The notes: generated by a model not told the origin, from the letters alone. A stretch of 64,000 bases of DNA from Mumia sp. Pv4-285 (GCF_041320275.1 NZ_CP162023.1:496001-560000); one strand, 5' to 3'. Counted from the first letter of the stretch, positions 26,912 to 35,557 are shown. Numbers and translations: made by a program.

Positions 26912-28459
26912 GTGAACGCCACGTACTCCGCCATCGCCGTCGCTGCGGTCGCGCTCGCAACCCTGGGGATCGGCCTGTTCGGGCTGCGGTTCAGCCGGAC
27001 CACGTCGGACTTCTTCGTCGCGTCGCGGTCGGTCGGCCCGCTGTGGAACTCGTCGGCGATCGGCGGCGAGTACCTCTCGGCTGCCTCGTACCTCGGCATC
27101 GCCGGACTGATCGTGACCTTCGGGGCCGACATGGTGTGGTTCCCGGTGGGCTGGACCGCGGGCTACCTGGTGCTGCTGGCGTTCGTCGCCGCTCCGCTGC
27201 GCCGCTCCGGCGCCTACACGCTGCCCGACTTCACGCAGATGCGCGTCCAGTCGACCGCCGCCCGGGGGGTCGCGTCCGTCCTGGTCGTGGTGATCGGGTG
27301 GCTCTACCTGATGCCGCAGTTCCAGGGTGCGGGCCTGGTGCTGCACACGGTGATCGGGGCGCCGGCTTGGGTGGGCTCGGTGCTCGTCGCGGTGATCGTG
27401 GTCATCAACGTCGTCTCTGGCGGCATGCGCAGCATCACTTTCGTGCAGGCGTTCCAGTACTGGCTCAAGCTGACGGCCCTGCTCGTCCCGCTGGTCTTCC
27501 TGCTGCACGCCTGGGTGGACGACGGCAGCCCGACCCCGAGCGACGCCGGCGCGTCGGCGTCGTGGCTGTCGCCGGTCGCGGCAGACACCGGGCTCGGCCT
27601 CTCGTTGTACGCGACGTACTCGCTGATCGTCGCGACGTTCCTCGGCACGATGGGCCTCCCGCACGTGGTCGTCCGCTTCTACACGAACCCCGACGGGCGC
27701 GCCGCTCGCCGGACCACGCTGCTGGTGCTCGCGCTGCTCGGCGTCTTCTACCTGATGCCCACCGCGTACGGCGTGATCGGCCGGATTTACGCGGGAGACC
27801 TCGTCGACACCGGCGAGACCGACATCGTGGTGCTCGAGCTGCCGATGCGGATGATCGGCGGGACGCTCGGCGAGGTCCTGGGCGCGCTGCTGACCGCGGG
27901 CGCCTTCGCCGCATTCCTCTCGACGTCGTCCGGTGTGACGATGTCGCTCGCCGGAGTGCTCGCGCAGGGCCCGCTGGCGCGGCGCGTCCTCGGCCCGGTC
28001 GCGGGACTGCAGGTCGGGGCGCTCCTCGGGATCCTCGTACCGCTCGGCCTCGCGCTCGTCTCCGGAAGGATCGCGGTGGCGAGCTCCGTCGGGTTCGCGT
28101 TCGCCGTCGCTGCGTCCACGTTCTGCCCGTTGCTCGTGCTCGGGATCTGGTGGCCGCGGCTGACCGCACCCGGCGCGATCGCCGGCATGGTCGCCGGAGG
28201 GGTCGGTGCGGGCGGTGCCGTCATCGCGGCGATCGTGCGAGGGACGGACGACGGTTGGGTCGACCAGCTGCTCTCCCGACCGGCTGCGTGGTCGATGCCG
28301 CTCGCGCTCGCCACGATGGTGCTCGTATCCCTCGCGACGCAGGGCCGGCGACCCTCGAACGTGAGACGCACGATGGTGCGGCTCCACACACCCGAACGCC
28401 TCCGACTCGACCGGGCGGACGCCGACGGGCTCAGCCGACCGGACCCGCCCCGAGCGTGA
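26912..28459 (+). CDS. Sodium:solute symporter family protein (acetate/pyruvate type)
   Basis: This 515-residue SSS-family carrier has about thirteen membrane segments. It has the SSS marks SSAIGGEYLSAASYLGIAG in segments 1-2 and TMGLPHVVVRFYTNPDGRAARRT in the middle, and it resembles the cation-acetate symporter ActP/MctC group. A second, closer ActP relative lies at 36 kb. Control by the adjacent LytS/LytTR pair is likely, as with pyruvate or carboxylate uptake in other bacteria. The C-terminal codons overlap the convergent HtrA-like gene by 29 bases. Confidence 0.9.
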   Translation: MNATYSAIAVAAVALATLGIGLFGLRFSRTTSDFFVASRSVGPLWNSSAIGGEYLSAASYLGIAGLIVTFGADMVWFPVGWTAGYLVLLAFVAAPLRRSGAYTLPDFTQMRVQSTAARGVASVLVVVIGWLYLMPQFQGAGLVLHTVIGAPAWVGSVLVAVIVVINVVSGGMRSITFVQAFQYWLKLTALLVPLVFLLHAWVDDGSPTPSDAGASASWLSPVAADTGLGLSLYATYSLIVATFLGTMGLPHVVVRFYTNPDGRAARRTTLLVLALLGVFYLMPTAYGVIGRIYAGDLVDTGETDIVVLELPMRMIGGTLGEVLGALLTAGAFAAFLSTSSGVTMSLAGVLAQGPLARRVLGPVAGLQVGALLGILVPLGLALVSGRIAVASSVGFAFAVAASTFCPLLVLGIWWPRLTAPGAIAGMVAGGVGAGGAVIAAIVRGTDDGWVDQLLSRPAAWSMPLALATMVLVSLATQGRRPSNVRRTMVRLHTPERLRLDRADADGLSRPDPPRA

Positions 28460-29618
28460 CCGCATCCGTGTGGCTCTGACCCGACGCGTCGACCCACCCG
28501 AGCATGACGCGGTCGCCCGCGTCGTAGTGCGCGATCGCCTCGGACAGTGCCTCCGAGGAGGTGATCGAGGTGCCGTCCAGCGACGTGACTGTGTCGCCAG
28601 CGACGAGCCCGGCCTCTGCTGCCGCGGATCCGTCGACGGTCCCGGAGATCGTGGCGCTGCCGGTCGCGGTCGGCGCCAGCGTGACGCCGAGGAAGGCCGA
28701 CGCCCCGATCTCGACGGTGCCGCTCTCCTGGCCGGACGCGATCTGCTCGGCGATCAGGAGGGCAGCGCCGATCGGTACGGCGTACCCGGTGATGTCGGCC
28801 GAGCCGCTCGACGCGGCGGTGTTGATCCCCACCACCTCGCCGTCGTCGTCGTACAGCGGTCCGCCCGAGTCACCCGCGACGATGTCCGCGTCGACCTGGA
28901 TCAGGTCGTCCAGGGACTCCGAGCCGCCGGACTCGTCGGAGACCGTGATCGACTGCCCGGTCCCGGTCACGGTCCCGGCGGCAGCGCTCGCCTGCGACGT
29001 ACCGCCGGCGTTCCCGACGCCGACGACGTCGTCACCCACCTCGACCGCCTCGTCGGAGTCGGTCGCGACCGTGCTCAGGCCGGACGCGTCCTTCAGCTGG
29101 AGCAGCGCGACGTCGGTCGCTGCGTCGTAGCCGACGACCTGCGCCTCGTACGTCTCGCCGGTCGACGCGATCTCGACCGAGATCTCCGTCGCGCCCTCCA
29201 CGACGTGGTGGTTGGTCAGGACCTCGCCGTCGGACGTGAGGACCATGCCGGTCCCCGCCGCCTCGCCGCTCCCGTAGTCGAGCGTCGTCGAGATGTAGGC
29301 GAGGCCGACCTGCTGCGCCGCGGTCGCCTCCGTCGCCTCGGTGCTGTCCGTGGCGGTGCTCGGGTCGCCCCAGGGGTTGCCGTCGTAGCCGTGGTCGGGC
29401 AGGTACGGCATCGGGTCGGCGACGGCGGCCGTCCCATCTGTCGAAGGGGTGACCGGGGCCGCGGCGGTCGTCGTCGAGGAGTAGCCGACGCCGACTGCGC
29501 CGAGGACCGCAGCTGCCGCGAGACCGGCGACGCCGCGCCGCACCATTTTGGTGCGTGCGCGGCGTCGGTCGTCGAGATGACGGGCGGTGGTGTCCTGGGG
29601 GGAGGTCGTGGATGCCAT
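28431..29618 (-). CDS. HtrA/S1C-type serine protease with PDZ domain
   Basis: This 395-residue membrane-anchored envelope protease has an N-terminal anchor at about residues 28-46 and a low-complexity Thr/Ala/Pro linker. The trypsin-like domain carries the triad His138 (TNHHVV), Asp169 (ATDVALLQL) and Ser251 (GDSGGPL), and a C-terminal PDZ domain begins near residue 310 (LGVTLAPTATGS...AGLVAGDTVTSLDG). Such proteins degrade or sense misfolded proteins outside the membrane. Its 3' end overlaps the convergent symporter gene by 29 bases, an unusual coding overlap. Confidence 0.93.
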   Translation of the reverse strand: MASTTSPQDTTARHLDDRRRARTKMVRRGVAGLAAAAVLGAVGVGYSSTTTAAAPVTPSTDGTAAVADPMPYLPDHGYDGNPWGDPSTATDSTEATEATAAQQVGLAYISTTLDYGSGEAAGTGMVLTSDGEVLTNHHVVEGATEISVEIASTGETYEAQVVGYDAATDVALLQLKDASGLSTVATDSDEAVEVGDDVVGVGNAGGTSQASAAAGTVTGTGQSITVSDESGGSESLDDLIQVDADIVAGDSGGPLYDDDGEVVGINTAASSGSADITGYAVPIGAALLIAEQIASGQESGTVEIGASAFLGVTLAPTATGSATISGTVDGSAAAEAGLVAGDTVTSLDGTSITSSEALSEAIAHYDAGDRVMLGWVDASGQSHTDAVTLGAGPVG

Positions 29619-29686
29619 GACCTCAGTGGACCGCGCCGCCCTGGGTGCCTGCTGTGAGCAGGCTGTGGAGGGCCGAAAAGGTTCCG

Positions 29687-31159
29687 TCAGCGGCTGCGAC
29701 GGCCGGCCTGGGACGAGAAGGCTGCAGCCCCGCCGGTGCGCGACGACGAGCCGCCGCCGTTGCGCGAGGCGCCACCGTTGCCGCCGCCGGAGCGACGACC
29801 GCCGCTCGACTGGCCACCGCCGGACTGACCCGGGCTCCCGGAGGCACCCGAGCCGCTGCCACGGCGCCGGTTGCGCGAGCGGTTGCCGCTACGAGCCACG
29901 TCGCCGCCACGGCCTCCGCCCTGGCCGCGGCCCGACTGCCCGCGGCCGCCCTGCCCGCCGGTCGCCGCTGCGGCGATCTCCGGGGGAGGCGAGACGCGCT
30001 CGGCCTGCGGGCCGACGAGGGTGTGCACGATCTCGGCGCCCGGCGCCACGTCGTGGTCGGTCGGCTTGATCGCGGCGGCGCGCATCAGTGAGCGGACGTC
30101 GCGTCGCTGCTCGGGGGTCGCGATGGTGATCACGACGCCGGAGGCGCCGGCCCGCGCTGTACGGCCCGAGCGGTGCAGGTACGCCTTGTGCTCGGTCGGC
30201 GGATCGACGTGGACGACGAGCGAGATGTCGTCGACGTGGATGCCGCGTGCTGCGATGTCCGTCGCGACGAGCACGCGCACGGTGCCGTCGGAGAAGGCCG
30301 ACAGGTTGCGCTGGCGTGCGTTCTGGCTCAGGTTGCCGTGCAGGTCGACGGCCGGGATGCCCGACGACGTGAGCTTCTTCGCGAGCTTCTTGGCCGAGTG
30401 CTTGGTCCGGGTGAACGCGAGGGTCTTGCCCTCACCACCGACGAGCTCGCTGATCAGCGCCTGCTTGTTGTCGTGGCTCACCGAGAGCACGTGGTGCTCC
30501 ATGTCGGGAACGTGCGACGTCGCCTCGTCGACCGAGTGGGTCACGGGGTTGTGGAGGTAGCGCTTGACGAGCGTGTCGATGCCGTTGTCGAGCGTCGCCG
30601 AGAAGAGGAGACGCTGAGCGTCGCGCGGGGTGCGGTCGAGGATCCGCTTCACGCCGGGGAGGAACCCGAGGTCGGCCATGTGGTCGGCCTCGTCCAGGAC
30701 GGTGACCTCGATGTCGCTCAGGTCGCAGTGACGCTGACCGATGAGGTCCTCGAGGCGGCCGGGCGTGGCGACGACGACGTCGACGCCGTTGCGGAGCTTG
30801 GTGACCTGCGGGTTCTGGCCGACGCCACCGAAGATCGTCATCGTGCGCAGCTGCATCGCCTGGGCGAGCGGCGCGAGGGTCTCGAGGACCTGCGTCGCGA
30901 GCTCGCGCGTCGGGACGAGGATCAGGGCACGCGGGTGCTTCGGGCGACGCGTCCGGCGGCTCGCGGCGAGGACGGCGAGCGTCGGGAGGCTGAACGCGAC
31001 GGTCTTGCCGGAGCCCGTACGGCCGCGGCCGAGGACGTCACGGCCGGCGAGGCTGTCAGGCAGCGACGCCGCCTGGATGGGGAAGGGGGTGGTGATGCCG
31101 CGCTCCGAGAGGGAGGCGACAAGGGGTGCGGGCACGCCGAGATCGGCGAAGGTGGGCAC
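29687..31159 (-). CDS. DEAD-box RNA helicase with Gly/Ser/Arg-rich tail
   Basis: This 490-residue ATP-dependent RNA helicase has the Q motif region (PFPIQAASLP), motif I GRTGSGKT, Ia PTRELA, II DEAD (VLDEADHMADLGF), III SAT, V ATDIAARGIHV and VI HRSGRTARAG. After residue 400 a disordered tail of about 90 residues is rich in Gly, Arg and Ser (GGQGGRGQSGRGQGGGRGG), typical of RNA-binding cold-shock helicases. The start is a GTG at 31159 with AAGGA upstream. A 249-base region before the next gene leaves room for a long regulatory leader. Confidence 0.93.
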   Translation of the reverse strand: MPTFADLGVPAPLVASLSERGITTPFPIQAASLPDSLAGRDVLGRGRTGSGKTVAFSLPTLAVLAASRRTRRPKHPRALILVPTRELATQVLETLAPLAQAMQLRTMTIFGGVGQNPQVTKLRNGVDVVVATPGRLEDLIGQRHCDLSDIEVTVLDEADHMADLGFLPGVKRILDRTPRDAQRLLFSATLDNGIDTLVKRYLHNPVTHSVDEATSHVPDMEHHVLSVSHDNKQALISELVGGEGKTLAFTRTKHSAKKLAKKLTSSGIPAVDLHGNLSQNARQRNLSAFSDGTVRVLVATDIAARGIHVDDISLVVHVDPPTEHKAYLHRSGRTARAGASGVVITIATPEQRRDVRSLMRAAAIKPTDHDVAPGAEIVHTLVGPQAERVSPPPEIAAAATGGQGGRGQSGRGQGGGRGGDVARSGNRSRNRRRGSGSGASGSPGQSGGGQSSGGRRSGGGNGGASRNGGGSSSRTGGAAAFSSQAGRRSR

Positions 31160-31408
31160 AGAGGTGTCCTTCGTATCGTGGGGATGGCCGTGATTGCATC
31201 CACTCACGAATGAGGACGGGGAGGGCGCAATGTGCGCGCCGCTCAAGCAGACGACCGCGGACGCGGGGTGCGTCCTTCGTCCACAGTACGGGGCGGATGG
31301 TCGTTGCGACGAATCCAGTGGCGGTGATCACACGCGGCGGTGTACTTCTGAACCCTTGTCTTTCTGCCGCTCGGTTCGCAGCACATCCCGGTGCGGGAGA
31401 TCGCAACC
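31160..31408. other. Gene-free interval, probably the helicase leader
   Basis: No convincing gene lies in these 249 bases. On the minus strand they precede the DEAD-box helicase, a gene class often preceded by long, autoregulatory 5' leaders. On the plus strand they end in a GGGAG site for the next gene. No conserved RNA family could be recognised. Confidence 0.4.
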
Positions 31409-31789
31409 GTGCCGTGGAGCACTGACTCCTGGCGTCGCCTCGGCGTCGAGATCCACGAGTGTTCGCTCGTGTCAGTTGCGCTCGACGTCTCCGGCGCGGA
31501 CGCGTACGAGCTGGTGGTGGCTGTGCGTGACCTCGAGGCGAGGCTCAGGGCCATGACCTTCGTTGACGCTCACGAGATCGTCTTCAACGGCGCCGCGGAC
31601 CTTGCCGAAGATCGACCGCTCGACGCTGCAGGTGACATCGACAACGGTCTGGCCACCTACCACGGCTACTACTTTCTCGACTCCATCGACGGCCGCCTGC
31701 GATGCCGCGCAGCCGGTGTGGTGGTCACGCGGCTCGGCGATGCGACGGCGGCCGGTGAACACCTCGATCGTGCGGGCGTACGCATGTAG
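31409..31789 (+). CDS. Protein of unknown function upstream of a VapBC module
   Basis: This 126-residue protein is not recognised. It is acidic, with alternating hydrophobic strands (SLVSVALDVSGADAYELVVAVRDLEARL) and AAGVVVTRLGDATAAGEH near the end, and has no signal or membrane segment. I take the GTG at 31409, which has GGGAG 7 bases upstream; a GTG at 31391 is the alternative. Its stop codon TAG (31787-31789) is the first half of the -10-like box of the VapB gene. Whether it belongs to the toxin-antitoxin locus is open. Confidence 0.5.
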   Translation: MPWSTDSWRRLGVEIHECSLVSVALDVSGADAYELVVAVRDLEARLRAMTFVDAHEIVFNGAADLAEDRPLDAAGDIDNGLATYHGYYFLDSIDGRLRCRAAGVVVTRLGDATAAGEHLDRAGVRM

Positions 31790-31800
31790 AATGCATGCAT
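31787..31800 (+). promoter_or_regulatory. VapBC promoter with palindromic operator
   Basis: The -10-like TAGAAT (31787-31792) is 6 bases before the VapB ATG. The palindrome ATGCATGCAT (31791-31800) covers the -10 end, the transcription start and the start codon. This is where a VapB ribbon-helix-helix dimer would be expected to bind for autoregulation. Confidence 0.55.
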
Positions 31801-32053
31801 GAATGTGGCGCTTCAGATCCGAGATGTTCCCGAGACTGTCCGCGATGCGATCGCCCAGCGTGCCGAGGAGCGCGGACAGTCGATGCAGGCCTACCTGCTC
31901 GACCTCGTCTCCCGCGATGCACGGATCGCTCGCAACCTCGCGCTCCTCGACAGCACGGCTGGTCGCCGTGTGACACTTCCCGCCGACCTCCTCCCGGAGG
32001 AGATCGTGCGAGAGGGACGCGACCACCGAGCGAATGGCGAGACGGACGAGTGA
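31799..32053 (+). CDS. vapB: VapB/FitA-type ribbon-helix-helix antitoxin
   Basis: This 84-residue antitoxin has an N-terminal ribbon-helix-helix of the FitA/Arc type: ALQIRDVPETVRDAIAQRAEERGQSMQAYLLDLVSRDA. An acidic and hydrophobic C-terminal tail (LPEEIVREGRDHRANGETDE) would bind and block the toxin. The stop overlaps the toxin start (GTGA), so synthesis is coupled. The ATG is 6 bases after TAGAAT, so the message should be leaderless, and a palindrome covers that start. Confidence 0.9.
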   Translation: MNVALQIRDVPETVRDAIAQRAEERGQSMQAYLLDLVSRDARIARNLALLDSTAGRRVTLPADLLPEEIVREGRDHRANGETDE

Positions 32054-32448
32054 TCGTCCTGGACGCGAGCGTGTGGGTTCCCGCGCTCGCCGACGACAGC
32101 GCGCTCGGTGAATCGTGTCGTGACGTGCTCGCTCAGGACCCTGACTGGGTCGCACCCGCTCACGGGCCTGTCGAGGCTCTGCGCACCATTCGTCGATACC
32201 GCGCTGTCGGCGCGGTCTCGGAGGAGCTCGCCGACCTCTGTGCGGCGGCGATCTGGGGTGCTGAGGTGCTGTACGTCGGCCCGGAGCCTTGGGTCCTGCG
32301 GCAGACGTGGGAGCTTCGGCACAACCTCAACCCGTACGATGCGCCATACGTCGCCGTCGCTCGGTCGATGGCGATCCCGCTCGTCACCAGAGACGTGCGG
32401 ATGGCGCGGGCTGCGGATGCCCTAGGGGTGCAGACCGTGGTGCCATGA
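32050..32448 (+). CDS. vapC: VapC toxin, PIN-domain ribonuclease
   Basis: This 132-residue PIN-domain RNase is the toxin of the pair. The four acidic metal-binding residues are present: Asp5 (MIVLDASVW), Glu42 (GPVEALRTI), Asp97 (NPYDAPYVAVA) and Asp115 (LVTRDVRMARA). VapC toxins usually cleave tRNA or rRNA at specific sites; the target here is unknown. The GTG start overlaps the antitoxin stop. Confidence 0.92.
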   Translation: MIVLDASVWVPALADDSALGESCRDVLAQDPDWVAPAHGPVEALRTIRRYRAVGAVSEELADLCAAAIWGAEVLYVGPEPWVLRQTWELRHNLNPYDAPYVAVARSMAIPLVTRDVRMARAADALGVQTVVP

Positions 32449-32475
32449 GCCAGGTCGTGCCCTAGATTGCGGGGC

Positions 32476-33978
32476 ATGGGCACGACGGCCCCCGTGGTCC
32501 GTGGAGACGGGCCGACCACCGCACCCCTTCCGCCGTACGCACGCGTGCCGGTGCTCTCCGCCGCCGCGACGCTCGTCATGGTTCTCCTCGCCACCGCGAA
32601 CCGGTACGGGTTCCACCGCGACGAGCTCTACTTCCGGATGCTGGATCCCGCCTGGGGCTACGTCGACCAGCCGCCTCTGATCCCGCTGCTCGCCAACGCG
32701 ATGACGGACCTGGTCGCCGACGAGCCGTGGGCCGTACGCCTGCCGGCGATCATCGCCGTGGTCTCGGCGACACTCGTGGCGGCCGCGATCACGCGAGAGC
32801 TCGGCGGCGGCGCCCTCGCCCAGGGACTGTGCGCGTGGACGTTCGCGTTCGCGTCGTTCCCGCTGGTCGCCGGGCACGTCCTCGTCACCACGTCGACCGA
32901 CCTGCTCGCCTGGCTGCTGGCCTCGTGGTTCGCGGCCAAGGCGCTGCTGCGCGGGGACGAGCGCTGGTGGTTGGCGGTCGGCGCGGTGGTCGGGCTGGCC
33001 ACGTATGGCCGGTTGCTGATCCCGTGGTGGGTGCTCGGGATGGTGGCGGGCTTCCTGATCGTCGGCCCGCGTCGGCCGTTGACCTCCCGCCTGTTCTGGG
33101 CGGGCGGCGCGATCGCGGCGCTGCTCGCCCTGCCGAACCTCGTCTACCAGGTCGTGAACGGGTTCCCCCAGCTCGACATGGGCGCCGCACTCGCGGAGAA
33201 CAACGCCGACGAGGTCCGCGTGATGTTGTGGCCCTTCCTGTTCATCATGCTTCCGGCCGTCTGGGTCGTCGGGCTCGTGGCGCTCTGGCGCCGCGCGGAG
33301 TGGCGGGCCCTGCGCGCGTTCGTCGTCGCCTTCGTCGTGGTCGTCGTGCTGACCTTCGTCGGTGGAGCGCAGTTCTACTACCCGGTCGGCATCCTGGCCG
33401 TCCTCTTCGCCGCGGGATGGGTCCCGACGGCGGCCTGGCTGGCACGGTCGTCGACCGCCGTCCGCGTCGGGATCGGGGCGCTGCTCGCCGTCTTCACCGC
33501 CGTAGGCGTCGTCATCTCCCTCCCCGTCATCCCCGAGAGCACGCTCGGCGGGACCCCGGTCCCGGGGATCAACGTCGCGGCGGCCGACCAGGTCGGATGG
33601 CCGGCGTACGCACGCCAGGTCGCCGACGTCTGGGAGACGCTCCCCGCGGAGGAGCGCGACAGAGCCGCGATCGTCACGTCCAACTACGGGGAGGCGGGGG
33701 CGATCGACCGGTACGGGCCCGCGCTCGGTCTGCCGACGCCGTACAGCGGGCAGAACGCCTTGCACGACCAGGCGCGGCCGGACGGGACCGAGACGGTCGT
33801 GTTCGTCGGCGGCCAGTACGGCTACGCGACGACGTTGTTCGACACCTGCGAGGTGCAGGACCGGCTCGAGAACGGTGCCGACGTCGACAACGAGGAGGAG
33901 GGTGTGCCGGTGGCGGTCTGCCGTGGTCCTCTGCGGCCGTGGCCCGAGCTCTGGGACGACCTGCGACACCTGGACTGA
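32476..33978 (+). CDS. GT39-like membrane glycosyltransferase
   Basis: This 500-residue polytopic protein of the GT-C/PMT_2 (glycosyltransferase 39) group has an acidic motif in the first loop (FHRDELYFRML), many membrane segments in the first 370 residues, and an extracytoplasmic C-terminal domain (residues ~370-500). Such enzymes transfer sugars from polyprenyl carriers outside the membrane. The acceptor is unknown. TAGATT (32463-32468) 7 bases before the ATG suggests a leaderless start. Confidence 0.85.
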   Translation: MGTTAPVVRGDGPTTAPLPPYARVPVLSAAATLVMVLLATANRYGFHRDELYFRMLDPAWGYVDQPPLIPLLANAMTDLVADEPWAVRLPAIIAVVSATLVAAAITRELGGGALAQGLCAWTFAFASFPLVAGHVLVTTSTDLLAWLLASWFAAKALLRGDERWWLAVGAVVGLATYGRLLIPWWVLGMVAGFLIVGPRRPLTSRLFWAGGAIAALLALPNLVYQVVNGFPQLDMGAALAENNADEVRVMLWPFLFIMLPAVWVVGLVALWRRAEWRALRAFVVAFVVVVVLTFVGGAQFYYPVGILAVLFAAGWVPTAAWLARSSTAVRVGIGALLAVFTAVGVVISLPVIPESTLGGTPVPGINVAAADQVGWPAYARQVADVWETLPAEERDRAAIVTSNYGEAGAIDRYGPALGLPTPYSGQNALHDQARPDGTETVVFVGGQYGYATTLFDTCEVQDRLENGADVDNEEEGVPVAVCRGPLRPWPELWDDLRHLD

Positions 33979-33981
33979 GGT

Positions 33982-34593
33982 CTACGCGGGGGGCGTCTCG
34001 ACGACGTCGTCACCGAATGCGGCGGCGAACGCCTGCGCGATCAGCTCCGGGAGCGCGGTCTCACCGTCGTCCTCCGCCCAGCGCACCAACGCGGTGTGCA
34101 TCGCGGCGAGGCACGCGCTGGCCGCGGCGTGCGCGGCGAAGGCAGCGTCGGACTCGGGGTCGTATCCGAGCGCATCGACGATCGCGAGCTGCAGGGCGTA
34201 GTTGTTGTCCAGGTGCCTAGCCCGCAGCGCTGGCGTCGAGATCATGAGCCGGAGCCGCGTGAGCAGGAGGTCGCCGCGTTCCTCGCCGGTGGTCAAGGCC
34301 GTGGCCGCCTCGATGAGCGCGGTGCCGATGCGGCGAACCAGTGGACCGACGGCGGGGGACGCCCTGATCCTCTCCGCGACGACCTGGGCGTTCTGGTCGA
34401 CGAGGACGAGGTCCTCCTTCGTCGGGAAGTGCCGGTAGACGGTCATCGGCGAGACGCCCGCGGCGCCGGCGACGTCGCTCATCGTCGTCGCGTCGTAGCC
34501 GCGCTCGGTGAACAGGCGCACGGCGTGCGCCTGGATCGCGCGCTGTGTCTCGGCTCGTCGCTGTGCGCGCAGGGTTGAGGGCTGGTCGGGCAT
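33982..34593 (-). CDS. TetR family transcriptional regulator
   Basis: This 203-residue repressor has the N-terminal helix-turn-helix AVRLFTERGYDATTMSDVAGAAGVSPMTVYRHFPTKEDLV and a helical ligand-binding domain. The ATG at 34593 lies 7 bases after a -10-like TAGTGT on the minus strand, and that box is covered by the first of two tandem operators. It is divergent from the SDR gene, which is the probable target. Confidence 0.92.
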   Translation of the reverse strand: MPDQPSTLRAQRRAETQRAIQAHAVRLFTERGYDATTMSDVAGAAGVSPMTVYRHFPTKEDLVLVDQNAQVVAERIRASPAVGPLVRRIGTALIEAATALTTGEERGDLLLTRLRLMISTPALRARHLDNNYALQLAIVDALGYDPESDAAFAAHAAASACLAAMHTALVRWAEDDGETALPELIAQAFAAAFGDDVVETPPA

Positions 34594-34602
34594 GTGATAG
34601 AC

Positions 34603-34637
34603 ACTACCGCACTGGTAGTCACTACCAGTTCGGTAGC
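34603..34637. promoter_or_regulatory. Tandem TetR operators between the regulator and the SDR gene
   Basis: There are two 17-bp dyads: ACTACC-GCACT-GGTAGT (34603-34619) and ACTACC-AGTTC-GGTAGC (34621-34637), 18 bp centre to centre. The first overlaps the regulator's -10 box; the second lies where the -35 of the SDR gene would be. This is the expected layout for joint repression of both genes. Confidence 0.75.
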
Positions 34638-34658
34638 AACTAACGTTGGAGCGGTGGC

Positions 34659-35423
34659 ATGAACGATATGACCGGCAGAACGGCTGTGGTGACCGGAGCG
34701 TCGCGCGGCATCGGGCGCGCCATCGCGCGTCGGCTCGCAGCAGACGGCGCAACGGTGGTCGTTCACTTCGGGACGGACGAGGTCGGCGCCTCGGCGACGG
34801 TCGTAGAGATCGAGCGAGCCGGAGGAGCGGCGTACGCCGTGGGTGCCCAGCTCGGTACGGACGACGACGTCGAGTCGCTCTTCGAGGGGATCGAGGCCGC
34901 TCTGGCGGGCCGCCCGCTCGACGTCCTCGTCAACAACGCGGCGGCCGCGCCTGCCGGACCGCTCGGAGCGACGACGCGGGCGGAGTTCGACCACCTGTTC
35001 GCCGTCAACGTGCGAGCGCCCTACTTCATCGTCCAACGGGCGCTGCCCCTGCTCCGGGACGGCGGCCGCATCATCACGATCTCGTCCGTCGCGACCCGGA
35101 TGGCCAATCCCTCCCAGACCTCGTTCGCCATGACGAAGGGTGCGTTGGAGACCATGAGCCTGACGTTGGCCAACCAGCTAGGCGTACGCGGCATCACCGT
35201 GAACGCTGTGGCACCCGGCGCCACCCGGACCGCCGACAACGGAGCAGTCTTCGAGGCGCCGGGCTTCGCGGAGCTCATCGCGGGCGCGACCGCGCTCGAT
35301 CGACTGGGCGGCGCTGACGACGTCGCCGAGGTGGTCGCGTTCCTCGCGTCCGACGCTGCGCGCTGGGTCACCGGCCAGGTCATCGACGCGAGCGGAGGCC
35401 TGTTCCTCGGGCCGCGTGCGTGA
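34659..35423 (+). CDS. Short-chain dehydrogenase/reductase family protein lacking the catalytic Tyr
   Basis: This 254-residue Rossmann-fold protein has the NAD(P) motif TGASRGIGRAIA (12-23), the NNAA motif at 92-95, IISS serine near 142 and a C-terminal family end (WVTGQVIDASGG). The usual YxxxK active site reads FxxxK here (Phe156-Ala-Met-Thr-Lys160), so the proton-donating tyrosine is missing. It may be a non-standard reductase or have another role. It is divergent from a TetR regulator with two operators between them, and is probably induced by a small molecule. Confidence 0.87.
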   Translation: MNDMTGRTAVVTGASRGIGRAIARRLAADGATVVVHFGTDEVGASATVVEIERAGGAAYAVGAQLGTDDDVESLFEGIEAALAGRPLDVLVNNAAAAPAGPLGATTRAEFDHLFAVNVRAPYFIVQRALPLLRDGGRIITISSVATRMANPSQTSFAMTKGALETMSLTLANQLGVRGITVNAVAPGATRTADNGAVFEAPGFAELIAGATALDRLGGADDVAEVVAFLASDAARWVTGQVIDASGGLFLGPRA

Positions 35424-35541
35424 GGTCTCGATCGATTCGAGCCTCGACCGGCGTGTCCGTTCGTCGCGTCACGGTGACCGTTCGTCGTCGCGGGAAAACC
35501 GCACGGCGACCGCGGGCGCGCGCCCGCCGAAGGGGCATCCG

Positions 35542-35557
35542 TGTGATCTAGCACACA
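35542..35557 (+). promoter_or_regulatory. CRP/GlxR-like site upstream of the DUF485-symporter operon
   Basis: TGTGA-TCTAGC-ACACA matches 9 of 10 arm positions of the TGTGA-N6-TCACA consensus. It lies about 35 bases before the expected start set by a -10-like TAGCGT (35573-35578). cAMP-dependent control of acetate uptake is plausible. Confidence 0.5.
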
